Below, piece by piece: positions 54,928-63,836 of a DNA stretch of 64,000 bases; within the stretch, counting starts at the first letter, position 1, and every line of letters begins with the position of its first letter. A model generated the notes under the pieces. The model made no database searches. It had not been told where the DNA came from and saw only the letters and a program-made list of their open reading frames with translations. The stretch comes from Burkholderiaceae bacterium. Lineage in GTDB: Bacteria > Pseudomonadota > Gammaproteobacteria > Burkholderiales > Burkholderiaceae_C. Made by a program: the position numbers and the translations under genes. The DNA is taken from positions 1 to 64,000 of the forward strand of contig JAEUOY010000077.1 of NCBI GenBank assembly GCA_016790515.1, given 5' to 3'.

Positions 54928-56556
54928 ATGCGCGCCACCCAGATCCTCGCCCGCTTCCCGGTGCACCTGGAGGCGGCCCGGCCGGGCAAGCTGCTGGGCA
55001 CGGTCGCCCAGGCCGGCGCGCTGCAGCTCGATGCGCTCGCCGCCGCGCTGGCCGCGGTGCGCCGCGCGCACCGGCTCGGCGACGCCGACGAGCTGGTCGA
55101 CCTGTGGCGCCTGGCCGCGCTGCACGGCATGACGCTGGCCGAGTTCGAGGTGCTGCTCGGCCGCTTCCGCCGCGCCGGCGAAGGGCTCGCCGTGCTGGCA
55201 GCGGCCGCCGACGATGTCGCGCGCGAGGCCGCCGCCGCGGCGCTGGTGGCGCTGTGGGCGCCGGCCGCGGCGCAGGGCGGCGCCGCGGTGCTGCCGCTGT
55301 TCGCCGACCCGTCGGCGCCGGCCGACCTGTCGCGCGCGGCCGCGCGGCTGGCGGCGCAGGCCGCCCGGGCGCTGCGCCGCGACCGGCTGGCCGACGCGGT
55401 GCGCCGCCGGGTCGCCGAGACCGCCGCGGTGCACCTGCAGGGCAACGGCACCGTGCTGGCGCTGCTGCGCGGCGCGGCCGCGGCGCTGGACCTGCAGCTG
55501 GGCACCGTGGTGCACAGCGCCGACCGCTACTGGCACGCCGCGCCGGTGGCCGACACGCTGCGGCTGGCGCGCGCGGTGCCCGCTGCCGACGGCCGCGGCG
55601 AAGTCGACCAGCCGCTGCCGCCGGCCGCCGAGCTGATCGGCATCGAGGAGAACCCGCTGTGGCGCGACGCCACCGACAGCGCGCCGCGCCACCATGCCGA
55701 GCTGTTCACCGTGACCCGGCGCGGCTTCGAGCGCGCGCTGCTGCAGGTGCGCATCACCGGCGAGGCCGACCACAGCATCGGACCGATGCTGGTCAACCGC
55801 GACGAAGGCCACGGCGTCGGCTTCACCGGCGCCGTGCCGCCCGGCGCCGAGCTGGTGTTCAACGAGGACGGCCGCGTGCTGCTGGACGGCAGCGACGTGA
55901 CCCCGCTGGCCTATGCCTGGCAGGGCGCGTGCTTTGCCGACGCCGTCGCCCCCGACGCGGCCGATGCGGTGTTCGAGGGCGACGGCCGCTCCGCGGCGGC
56001 CAGGCCGGCGAGCTTTGTCGTCAGCGTGCCCACCGGGGCGCCGGCCGGCGTCGCGCTGGACCGCGAGGCGCGCTTCCCGTCGGCCGGCGAGAGCCTGCCG
56101 ATGCCCGGCATCGGCATCGGCGTGACGCGGCTGGCCTTCTTCGTCCAGCAGGCGCACTTCGCGTCGGGCGAGGCGCCGGCGCCGCGCGGCGTCACGCCGC
56201 GCACCGGCGCGGCGCTGTTCGACGGCTCGGTGTTCGCCGCCGCGGCGCCGCCGCCGCCGACCGCGGCGCGGCTGGCGCTGAGCTGGCTCGAGCACCGCGC
56301 ATTCGCGCTGCGGCTGCTGATCCCGCCGCGTTTTAGCGCCTGGCGCGCCGACGACGCCGAGGGCGTGCTGACGCTGCAGGCGGTGGCCCGCGCCGTCGAG
56401 CGCTTCAGGCCGCTGGGCGTGGCGCTGGCGGTGGAGTACATCGAGGACCGCTGGACATTGGGCAGCGGCACGCTGACCAGCGGCGACAACGACGACCCGA
56501 TCGAGGCGCTGCGCGCCGGCACCCGGCTGTGGGCCGGGCCGCAAACCGAAGCCTGA
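54928..56556 (+). CDS. Baseplate wedge or gpI-like tail protein
   Basis: A 542-residue protein directly after baseplate J, where gpI/Afp12-type wedge proteins normally lie. The first 180 residues are helical (VHLEAARPGKLLGTVAQAGA, DLWRLAALHGMTLAEFEVLL); the rest is beta-rich with a recognisable ending (AVARAVERFRPLGVALAVEY, then IEDRWTLGSG) similar to C-termini of tail baseplate proteins. The function is inferred from position and this terminal segment. Confidence 0.5.
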   Translation: MRATQILARFPVHLEAARPGKLLGTVAQAGALQLDALAAALAAVRRAHRLGDADELVDLWRLAALHGMTLAEFEVLLGRFRRAGEGLAVLAAAADDVAREAAAAALVALWAPAAAQGGAAVLPLFADPSAPADLSRAAARLAAQAARALRRDRLADAVRRRVAETAAVHLQGNGTVLALLRGAAAALDLQLGTVVHSADRYWHAAPVADTLRLARAVPAADGRGEVDQPLPPAAELIGIEENPLWRDATDSAPRHHAELFTVTRRGFERALLQVRITGEADHSIGPMLVNRDEGHGVGFTGAVPPGAELVFNEDGRVLLDGSDVTPLAYAWQGACFADAVAPDAADAVFEGDGRSAAARPASFVVSVPTGAPAGVALDREARFPSAGESLPMPGIGIGVTRLAFFVQQAHFASGEAPAPRGVTPRTGAALFDGSVFAAAAPPPPTAARLALSWLEHRAFALRLLIPPRFSAWRADDAEGVLTLQAVARAVERFRPLGVALAVEYIEDRWTLGSGTLTSGDNDDPIEALRAGTRLWAGPQTEA

Positions 56557-56579
56557 GTCCGACCCGAGGAGTGAACGAC

Positions 56580-57305
56580 ATGATCTTCGAACCTCCGTTC
56601 ATCAAGAAGCTGGCCAACCCCGGCGAGCCGGTCACCGCGCAGGCCTGGAACGACCTCGTCAACGGGCTCGGCCAGGTCCACACCTTCCTCGAGAACACCG
56701 AGGCCACCGCGCTGCGCGTGCAGGTCAGCGCCAGCGGCGCCGACCTGACGCAGGTGCGGGTGTCGGCGCTGCGCGCCGACGGCATCGCCTTCGACGCGGT
56801 GCCGCCGCTGCCGCCGTCGACCCAGCACATGTTCCCCGGGCTGCGGCCCGGCAGCTACACGCTGCAGGTCTCGGCGGCGGGCTTCCAGCCGGCGAGCGCC
56901 AGCGTCACCGTGCCCGACCCGGCGGTGCAGGCGCTGGCGCTGACCCCCAGCGGCGCCTTCATGCCGGCGGTGTTCGGCCTGACCCTGGCCGAGGCGCTGG
57001 CGGCGCTCGCGAACCGCCAGATCGCGGTGGCCCGGGTGCTCGACATCACCGGCAGCGACGTGCCGGTGGCCAATCCGGGCAGCGAGTTCGCCGGCGCGCG
57101 GGTGCTGATGCAGCTGCCGCTGGAGGGCAGCGCGGTGCCGGTGGGCCAGCAGGTGCAGCTGGTGATCTCGGCGACGCTGGCGGCGCAGGCCAGCGTCGAG
57201 ATCCCGCCGCTGACCGGGCTGACGCTGGCCGAGGCGCAGAAGGCGCTCGAAGGCCTGGGCCTGGTGCTGGGCACCGTCGTCACCAAGCAGACGCGCGCGC
57301 TCTGA
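56580..57305 (+). CDS. PASTA and carboxypeptidase-regulatory-like domain protein
   Basis: A 241-residue protein without signal peptide. After a short start (FEPPFIKKLANPGEPVTAQA) come a CarboxypepD_reg-like beta domain (about 50-130, GLRPGSYTLQVSAAGFQPAS) and two PASTA units: about 135-205 (FGLTLAEALAALANRQIAVA, then PLEGSAVPVGQQVQLVIS) and a half unit at 212-241. PASTA domains bind peptidoglycan in other settings. In a tail operon it may decorate the particle or hold it to a cell wall. Confidence 0.6.
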   Translation: MIFEPPFIKKLANPGEPVTAQAWNDLVNGLGQVHTFLENTEATALRVQVSASGADLTQVRVSALRADGIAFDAVPPLPPSTQHMFPGLRPGSYTLQVSAAGFQPASASVTVPDPAVQALALTPSGAFMPAVFGLTLAEALAALANRQIAVARVLDITGSDVPVANPGSEFAGARVLMQLPLEGSAVPVGQQVQLVISATLAAQASVEIPPLTGLTLAEAQKALEGLGLVLGTVVTKQTRAL

Positions 57306-57354
57306 CGCGCCCCAGCCCGCCGTTCACCCAACCCCCGACCGAAGGAGCCGCACG

Positions 57355-57906
57355 ATGGCCACGCTGCCGAACGCCAGTCTGTTCACCAAGAATGTCGCCG
57401 CCTCGCTCGAGCGCAGCGAGGTGGTCGTCGAAGTCGCCGCGAAGCCGGCGGTGGCCAAGGTGGTCCGCGAAGGCTTCCAGGTGCCCGCGGTGACGCTGAA
57501 CCAGCAGGCCGCCGACTTCTTCATCGGCAACCTGGAGGTGCTGCAGCCGCGCCAGACGCCGCGCGTGCTGACCCAGAGCATCAAGCCCGGCACCAAGGTG
57601 ACGCTGGGTACCGTGGTCGACCTGGTGCTGGCGCCGTCGACGCTGATCCCGTTCAACATCTTCGACAACGTGCACGCCGATCTGGCGCAGCGCAACGTGT
57701 CCGACCTGCTCGACGGCATGCTCGCCGACCCGGCGACGCGCCAGACGGTGCTGAAGTACGAAAAGGCCGACGACCTGCCCGCCGCCGACCGCAGCGCACT
57801 GACCGAGCGCTTCAACGCCGCCGACGTGCGCATCGACGAGGCCAGCGCCTCCACCAGCTTTGCCGCGGCGTTCAACGCGGCGCGCGGCGCGCTGGCCTTC
57901 AAGTGA
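57355..57906 (+). CDS. Second PASTA-like protein
   Basis: A 183-residue protein from an ATG with GGAG upstream. Residues about 45-97 resemble a PASTA unit (VPAVTLNQQAADFFIGNLEV, then SIKPGTKVTLGTVVDLVLAP). The last 80 residues are helical (DLLDGMLADPATRQTVLKYE). It is 49 bp after the other PASTA protein and could form a complex with it. Unknown family overall. Confidence 0.5.
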   Translation: MATLPNASLFTKNVAASLERSEVVVEVAAKPAVAKVVREGFQVPAVTLNQQAADFFIGNLEVLQPRQTPRVLTQSIKPGTKVTLGTVVDLVLAPSTLIPFNIFDNVHADLAQRNVSDLLDGMLADPATRQTVLKYEKADDLPAADRSALTERFNAADVRIDEASASTSFAAAFNAARGALAFK

Positions 57907-57932
57907 CGCCGCGCCGCTAGCCGGAGCCTGGC

Positions 57933-59621
57933 ATGGCCGCCAACCCTGCTGCTGCCGTCGCCGAGACCGTTGCCGCCGTCGCCGGCTTCGAGTCCTTCGT
58001 GCTCGGCAGCGTGGCGATGAGCTACCTGTTCCCGGTCGCGCTGTTCCAGGGCCGCAGCGAGACCACGCTGACGGTCGAGCTGCCGCGCAACGCGCTGGTC
58101 GACGAGTGGAAGCTGCTGGTGCAGGCGCAGCGTGTCGACGCCACGCTGCTGCAGCAGGTGGCGCAGGTCAGGGCCTACGACAGCGCCGACAGCCACGAGC
58201 TGGTGGTCGACTTCGGCACCGCGCGCACCGTCAGCGGCATCTCGCTGCCCGGCGGTGCCGAGGTGCGCGCGGTCTACCCCTGGCTGGGCACCCAGTTCGC
58301 GCCGTTTGCCGCGTTCTCGGCGCCGGCGGTGGCGCCGTCGGACGCGGTGTTCACCGAGCTGCGCACCGAACGGCTGCGGGTGGTCGTGTCGCGCCAGCTG
58401 AGCGGCGACGAACTGGCCGGTGTCAGCCTGCGCCTGCCCGAGCCGCCGTCGGGTCTGACGATCGCCATCGATGGTGCGCCGCCGGTGTGGCAGCACCCCG
58501 AGCCGGTGCAGCCGCGCGGCGGGGTGAGCAGCCCCGACGAGCTGGGCTGGGACGAGCAGTCGCGCCGCATCGTGCCCTTGACCGCAGCGCTGGCCGCGTT
58601 GGCCGGCGACCCGCTGGCCGACGAGGCGCCGGCCAGCTTCCAGCTGACGCTGCGCACCGCGGTGCCCTGCGTGCTGTCGCTGGCGACCTCGGGCACGCCG
58701 AAGCTGCGGCGCATCCGCCGCCTGCGCTTCGGCAGCGAGACCGGCACGCGCACCGAATTCGCCAGCGAGGGCCGCGTCGAGCTGCCGCTGCCGCTGCCGG
58801 CGCCGCCCCCGGGCATCACGCGCCGCATCGACGAGTTGCGCTGGGTGGCCGAAGGCGAACTGCCCGCCGAGCGGGTGCTGCCGCCGCTGGGCCCCGAGCC
58901 GGCCCTGGCCACCGGCGTGCCGGTGCTGGCCGAGCTGCTGGTCGACGCCGGCCGTGCCGTCGCCGTGCGCTTGCCGGCGGGCAGCGGCCTGGCCAGCCTG
59001 ACCGCGCTGCGGCTGCCGCTGGCCGTCGACGGCGACGGCGCCGAACTGCGGGTGGTGCTGTGGTCGGCCGACCCGTCGCAGCCCGGCGGCGTGCCGCTGG
59101 AACCGCTGCCGCGCGGCAGCAGCGAGCCGGTCACGCTGAGCGCCGCCGCGCCGGGCGCCGCCGAGGTCTGGGTGCGCTTCGACTTCGCCGAGCCGCAGGC
59201 GCTCGACGACGGCGCGATGCCCTGGGCGGTGCTGGTGGCCGCGCGCGGCAATGTGCGCTGGGCGCTGGCGGCGGCCAGCGCCAGCGCCGGCGACCCGCTG
59301 AACGCGCAGCTGCCGCGCCGCGGCCCGCCCAACGGCCCGTTCAAGGCGCTGCCACAGCCCTTGCAGGACCCGGGCGGCGTGCTCGACGCGCGGGCCCGGC
59401 TGCGCCTGGTCGGCCTGCCGCCGAAGGACGCGCCGCTGGCGCCGCTGGACCTGCAGCTCGACGCCGCCGCCGCGGTGGCGCTGACCCCGACGGCCAAGGG
59501 TGCTGCCGGCAGCCTGGTCCCGCCCGGCGGTGTCGCCAGCACCACGCCGTTGCTGCGCCTGACCAGCCGTGTCGCCGGCAGTGTCGTCTGGCGCGACATC
59601 GACGTGATCTCCGACGTCTGA
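57933..59621 (+). CDS. Large beta-rich protein of unknown function, fibre/receptor-binding candidate
   Basis: A 562-residue protein predicted to be mostly beta structure, with a short helical start. No domain is recognised. Segments such as FVLGSVAMSYLFPVALFQGR, VDEWKLLVQAQRVDATLL and VAGSVVWRDIDVISDV are regular enough to suggest several similar beta sandwiches. It precedes the collagen-like fibre gene, a place often used by tail-fibre or fibre-network proteins. Confidence 0.45.
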   Translation: MAANPAAAVAETVAAVAGFESFVLGSVAMSYLFPVALFQGRSETTLTVELPRNALVDEWKLLVQAQRVDATLLQQVAQVRAYDSADSHELVVDFGTARTVSGISLPGGAEVRAVYPWLGTQFAPFAAFSAPAVAPSDAVFTELRTERLRVVVSRQLSGDELAGVSLRLPEPPSGLTIAIDGAPPVWQHPEPVQPRGGVSSPDELGWDEQSRRIVPLTAALAALAGDPLADEAPASFQLTLRTAVPCVLSLATSGTPKLRRIRRLRFGSETGTRTEFASEGRVELPLPLPAPPPGITRRIDELRWVAEGELPAERVLPPLGPEPALATGVPVLAELLVDAGRAVAVRLPAGSGLASLTALRLPLAVDGDGAELRVVLWSADPSQPGGVPLEPLPRGSSEPVTLSAAAPGAAEVWVRFDFAEPQALDDGAMPWAVLVAARGNVRWALAAASASAGDPLNAQLPRRGPPNGPFKALPQPLQDPGGVLDARARLRLVGLPPKDAPLAPLDLQLDAAAAVALTPTAKGAAGSLVPPGGVASTTPLLRLTSRVAGSVVWRDIDVISDV

Positions 59622-59660
59622 CCCCCGCCGCGCTCCAACACCGAAATCGAGGATCCGACC

Positions 59661-61085
59661 ATGGCCGACGATGCACGCTCACAATTCGTCGAAGGCTTGC
59701 GCGTCACCGCCGAGCACTTGCAGCACCTGCAGGACCGGCTGCGCGACGCGGTTACCGACCTGCGCCGCACCGTGGGCCTGCGCCACATCGCCTGGGGACT
59801 GCGGGTGCAGCTCGATGGCGGCCAGCTGCAGGTGTCGCCCGGCGTCGCGCTCTCGCCCGGCGGCGTGCGGCTGGCGCTGGACAGCGCGGTCTCGCTGGGC
59901 GCGGCGCTGGCCGGCCAGCGCGTGGTGCTGCGCGCCAGCAATGGCGACCATGCCGCGCTGCGGGTGGGCAACACGCCGACCGTGATCACGCTGCTGACGC
60001 AGGCCACGCTGGAGGCCGACGACGGCAGCGACCCCGGGGCCGATGCACTGGTCATCGCCAGCGTGCTGGCCGGCGACGCCGGGCCGGTGGTGCAGCAGGC
60101 TGCCAGCCTGTTCGTCGCCACCGGTGCGCACAGCCACAGCGGCGAGCATCGCCAGGATGCCGAGGGGCGCTGGTACTACGACGGTGTGGCGCTGGCCGGG
60201 CCGCCTGGCCCGCCCGGCGCGGCTGGCCCGCCCGGAACCGCCGGTGAGGCCGGACCGCCCGGGCCGGCCGGCGAGGCTGGTGGGGCCGGTCCGCCCGGGC
60301 CCGCCGGCGAGGCCGGTCCGCCGGGACCCGCCGGCGAGGCCGGTCCGCCCGGTCCGCCCGGACCGGCCGGCGCACAAGGTGAAAGCGGTGCCGCCGGCGC
60401 CCCGGGTGCCCCTGGCGCCCCTGGTGCCCCTGGTGCCGACGGTGCCACCGGTGCCGATGGCCCGGCGGGCCCGCCCGGACCACCGGGGCCTCAGGGATCG
60501 CCAGGCCCGGCAGGTGATCCGGCGGTGCTCGACTGGCCGTTCATCGCCCGCAGCAACTGGCCGCAGGACCAGCGCTTGACGGTCAGCGCCGCGATGGCAC
60601 TGCTGGAACGCATCCACGTCGATCTCTCGGCGCCGCTGCTGCCCGATCTGCTCGAACGCCAACCGCAGGTGGTACAGCTGTGGTTCGAATCCGAGCCCCA
60701 GGTGGCCACCGGCAATGCGGCGACCCAGCCGGGTCCGGTGATGGCGATCCACGGCGTCGCCAAGCTGTCGCCGGGCAGCATCGATTGGTCGATGAGCGAC
60801 GACCGCGAACGGCTGCAGGCCGTGCTCGGCGCGTCGGGCCGGCTGATGCTGCGCGTGCACTGCGGCTTTCTCGCCGATGTCGACAAGCGGCCGTTCTCGT
60901 CCTCGCTGGTCGCCTTGACCGGTCGTGACCAGCCGCGCGTGCCGGCCGGGGTGTTCGAGGCCTGGTGCTTCGTGCCGCGCGCCGGCAACGCTGCGGCGCC
61001 GGCGCCGCTGGACCGGCTGGGCCCGCTGAACCCGCCGACGCCGCGGGCGGCACCGCCGCCGCGCAGGCGGCGAACGGGCGGCTGA
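59661..61085 (+). CDS. Collagen-like tail fibre protein
   Basis: A 474-residue protein in three parts. Residues 1-179 are a helical then beta N-terminal domain ([38 protein letters not shown]) that probably attaches to the baseplate and trimerises. Residues 180-287 form 36 uninterrupted Gly-X-Y triplets ([13 protein letters not shown]..., rich in GPPGPAGEA). Residues 288-474 are a globular C-terminal head ending in a basic tail. A triple helix of 36 triplets would be about 30 nm long. It is the last gene of the operon and the likely target-binding fibre. Confidence 0.75.
   Translation: MADDARSQFVEGLRVTAEHLQHLQDRLRDAVTDLRRTVGLRHIAWGLRVQLDGGQLQVSPGVALSPGGVRLALDSAVSLGAALAGQRVVLRASNGDHAALRVGNTPTVITLLTQATLEADDGSDPGADALVIASVLAGDAGPVVQQAASLFVATGAHSHSGEHRQDAEGRWYYDGVALAGPPGPPGAAGPPGTAGEAGPPGPAGEAGGAGPPGPAGEAGPPGPAGEAGPPGPPGPAGAQGESGAAGAPGAPGAPGAPGADGATGADGPAGPPGPPGPQGSPGPAGDPAVLDWPFIARSNWPQDQRLTVSAAMALLERIHVDLSAPLLPDLLERQPQVVQLWFESEPQVATGNAATQPGPVMAIHGVAKLSPGSIDWSMSDDRERLQAVLGASGRLMLRVHCGFLADVDKRPFSSSLVALTGRDQPRVPAGVFEAWCFVPRAGNAAAPAPLDRLGPLNPPTPRAAPPPRRRRTGG
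60198..60521 (+). repeat. Collagen-like repeat region
   Basis: 108 codons encode 36 consecutive Gly-X-Y triplets. Within it, 27-bp units encoding GPPGPAGEA recur imperfectly (about 60225-60360), and a [13 protein letters not shown] run follows near 60400-60440. Such DNA can change copy number by slippage, so fibre length may vary between strains. Confidence 0.85.
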
Positions 61086-61097
61086 GACCGCCCCCAA

Positions 61098-61120
61098 GGC
61101 GGCGGCCGGGGTCCGCCGCC
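61098..61120. terminator. Hairpin between convergent genes
   Basis: GGCGGCGG pairs perfectly with CCGCCGCC across a seven-base loop, between the stop of the fibre gene and that of the ATPase gene. There is no T-run on either side, so it may act weakly or with Rho. Confidence 0.45.
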
Positions 61121-61133
61121 AGCGGCCCCTGCG

Positions 61134-63836
61134 TCATGAGCCGATGTCGGCTGATCTCCCTGGCATGGCGCCGCCGGGTGGACGCCTGGCACGGCCACGC
61201 AGCCATTTGACGCCCTCGAACCACAGAACGCAGAGCAGGCCGAGCCCGCAGGCGGCCGCCAGCAAGTGCGCCGGCAGCGGGGCAAAGCGCAGCACGCCGA
61301 CGGCCCAGGGGACCTGCAGCGCCGACAGCAGCAGCACGCAGGCCAGGCCGACCACCCGCCACAGCGTCCGGTTCGGCGTGCGCAGCGTGGCCCACAGCGA
61401 CCCCGTGTCCGAACGGTTCGACAAGATCGAGGCCAGGTTGCCGATCACCAGCGTCGCGAACGCGAACGCCCTGGCCTCGGCTTCGGGGTGCCGCGCTGCG
61501 GCCCAGGCGAACGCGCCCAACGCCGCGGCCAGGACGCCCAGGCCCTGGACCAGTGCCAGCCACAGGGTCGCGCCGTCGAACAGCGGCGCGCCGGCATCGC
61601 GAGGCGGCCGTCTCATCAGGTCGGACTCGGCCGGCTCGCTCTCGAACGCGATCGAACAGGCCGGGTCGATGATCAGCTGCAGCAGCGCGATGTGCATCGG
61701 GTACAGCAGAGCCGGCCAGCCCAGCAGCACCGGCAGCAGCGCCATGCCGGCGATCGGCACGTGGACGGCCAGAACGTAGGACATCGCCTTGCGCAGGTTG
61801 TCGAAGATGCGCCGCCCCAGGCGGACCGCACGCACGATCGCGGCGAAGTCGTCGTCGACCAGCACCAGCGAGGCCGATTCGCGCGCCACGTCGGTGCCGC
61901 GCGACCCCATCGCCACGCCCACATGCGCGGCACGCAGCGCCGGTGCGTCGTTGACGCCGTCGCCGGTCATCGCGACGATGTCGCCGCGAGCCTTCAGCGC
62001 CTGCACGATGCGCAGCTTCTGCTCCGGGGCGATGCGGGCGCAGACGCTGATGCCGGCCATGCGATCGCGCAAGGCCTCGTCGCCCAGCAGGGCCAGCTCG
62101 TCGCCCGACAGCACGTCGCGCTCGCTCTCGGCCAGGCCGGCCTGGCGGGCGATCGCGCGGGCCGTGACGGGGTGGTCGCCGGTGATCATCACCACCCGGA
62201 TGCCGGCCGCGCGGCACTCGGCGATCGCCGCCGGCACCTGCGGCCGGATCGGGTCGGCAAGACCGAGCAGGCCGACGAAGTCGAAGTCGAAGTCATGCTC
62301 GCTCGCCGGCCAGTCCTGCCCCTCGAAGCTGCCGCTGGCCACCGCCAGAACGCGCAGGCCCGCGGCGGCCAGCTCGTCGACCAGGTCCATGATGTGGCGC
62401 TTCTGGCCGGGATCGAGGTGGCACAGGTCGATCACCGCTTCCGGCGCGCCCTTGGCGGCCACGGTCTGCGTGTCGCCTGCCGAGGCGGCCCAGACATGCG
62501 ACATCGCACGCAGCGCCGGGCTGAGCGCATAGGTCTGCAGCAGGCGCCAATCGCGGTGCAGGTGCTCGGTGTCGGCCAGGAATCGCTCGCCGAGCCGATG
62601 AAACGCCTGTTCCATCGGGTCGAACGGGTCCGCCACACTGGCCAGGATCGAGTACTCCACCAGGCGGTGGAAGGCTTCGGGCAGGCTGCCCGGCTGCGAC
62701 GCGGCCAGGTCCAGGCGGCTGCCGAGCGCGGCGCCGCCGGCGGCCAGCTGCGTCACGGTCATGCGGTTCTCGGTCAGCGTGCCGGTCTTGTCGCTGCACA
62801 GCACCGTGGTGGCGCCCAGCGTCTCGATCGCGTTGATGCGGCGCGTCAGGACGCCCTCCCTGGACAGGCGCCGCGCGCCGAGCGCCGGGAACACGGTCAG
62901 CACCACCGGATATTCCTCGGGCAGCATCGCCATCGCCAGCGCAATGCCGGCCAGCAGGGCCTGCAGCCAGTCACCCCGCACCAGGCCATGCACCGCCACC
63001 AGCGCCAGGCTGAGCGCCAGCGCCAGCAGCGCCAGGTAGCGCACCAGCGTCGCGGTCTGCAGCTGCAGCGGCGAGGGCTCGGCCCCCACCATGGCCAGCG
63101 CCGCGCCGATGCGGCCGATCTCGCTGCGCGCGCCGGTGGCCGAGACGCGCGCAACGGCGTGGCCCTGCACGATCAGCGTGCCGGCATACACCAGCGCAAG
63201 CTCGTCGCCGCCGGGCCGAACCCGGCTGCGTTCGCCCGATGCCGGCGCGGCGGCCGGCTCCGCGAGATCGGCCAGACCGGCCATTTCGCCCGCGCTCGCC
63301 GTCCGCTTGCCCACCGGCACCGCCTCGCCGGTCAACAGCGATTCGTCGCAGCGCAGGCCGTCGGCCGACACCAGCCAGGCATCGGCGGGAACCCGGTCGC
63401 CTTCACGCAGCAGCAGCAGGTCGCCACGGACGACATCGCGCCCGGCGATGCGTTGCGGGCGGCCGTCCCGCACGACCAGCGCACGCGGACTCGTCAGGTC
63501 GCGCAGCGCCTCGATCGCGCGTTCGGTGCGGCCCTCCTGGTACAGCGTCAAACCGAGCGTGACGACCACGAAGCCGAGCAGCGTCGAGCCTTCCTGCCAG
63601 TCGCCGAACACGAGGTACAGCGCCGCGGCCGCCAGCAGCAGCAGGAACATCGGCTCGCGCAGCGTGTCGGCGGCGATCGACAGCAGGGTCCTGCGCTGTC
63701 CGCCCGGCAGCTCGTTGGGGCCGTCCGCAGCGAGACGCGCGGCGGCCTGTTCCGCCGACAGGCCGGGTCCGGCACCGCCGGCCGCAGTGTTCGACCGGCG
63801 ATCGGCGGCGGCGGTGTCGCTGGCCATCGTGGACAT
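61134..63836 (-). CDS. Cation-transporting P-type ATPase
   Basis: A 900-residue P-type ATPase on the minus strand. Visible features are an N-terminal actuator domain with LLTGEAVPVGK, the phosphorylated Asp349 in CSDKTGTLTENRM, the hinge TGDGVNDAPALR, and ten predicted membrane helices. Helix 4 carries PEEYP and helix 6 carries LQLIIDPACSIAF, a pattern unlike the PEGLP of typical Ca2+ pumps, so the ion is not certain. It converges on the injection operon and has no obvious functional tie to it. A second possible start is an ATG nine bases downstream. Confidence 0.9.
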   Translation of the reverse strand: MSTMASDTAAADRRSNTAAGGAGPGLSAEQAAARLAADGPNELPGGQRRTLLSIAADTLREPMFLLLLAAAALYLVFGDWQEGSTLLGFVVVTLGLTLYQEGRTERAIEALRDLTSPRALVVRDGRPQRIAGRDVVRGDLLLLREGDRVPADAWLVSADGLRCDESLLTGEAVPVGKRTASAGEMAGLADLAEPAAAPASGERSRVRPGGDELALVYAGTLIVQGHAVARVSATGARSEIGRIGAALAMVGAEPSPLQLQTATLVRYLALLALALSLALVAVHGLVRGDWLQALLAGIALAMAMLPEEYPVVLTVFPALGARRLSREGVLTRRINAIETLGATTVLCSDKTGTLTENRMTVTQLAAGGAALGSRLDLAASQPGSLPEAFHRLVEYSILASVADPFDPMEQAFHRLGERFLADTEHLHRDWRLLQTYALSPALRAMSHVWAASAGDTQTVAAKGAPEAVIDLCHLDPGQKRHIMDLVDELAAAGLRVLAVASGSFEGQDWPASEHDFDFDFVGLLGLADPIRPQVPAAIAECRAAGIRVVMITGDHPVTARAIARQAGLAESERDVLSGDELALLGDEALRDRMAGISVCARIAPEQKLRIVQALKARGDIVAMTGDGVNDAPALRAAHVGVAMGSRGTDVARESASLVLVDDDFAAIVRAVRLGRRIFDNLRKAMSYVLAVHVPIAGMALLPVLLGWPALLYPMHIALLQLIIDPACSIAFESEPAESDLMRRPPRDAGAPLFDGATLWLALVQGLGVLAAALGAFAWAAARHPEAEARAFAFATLVIGNLASILSNRSDTGSLWATLRTPNRTLWRVVGLACVLLLSALQVPWAVGVLRFAPLPAHLLAAACGLGLLCVLWFEGVKWLRGRARRPPGGAMPGRSADIGS

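Noticed and set aside
60198..60521. Tandem repeats here as a CRISPR array or intergenic satellite
   Set aside because: They lie in frame inside a gene and encode Gly-X-Y triplets; there are no regular unique spacers.
32673..61085. Interpretation as an intact prophage
   Set aside because: No capsid, portal, terminase, replication, integrase or lysis genes and no attachment repeats were seen.
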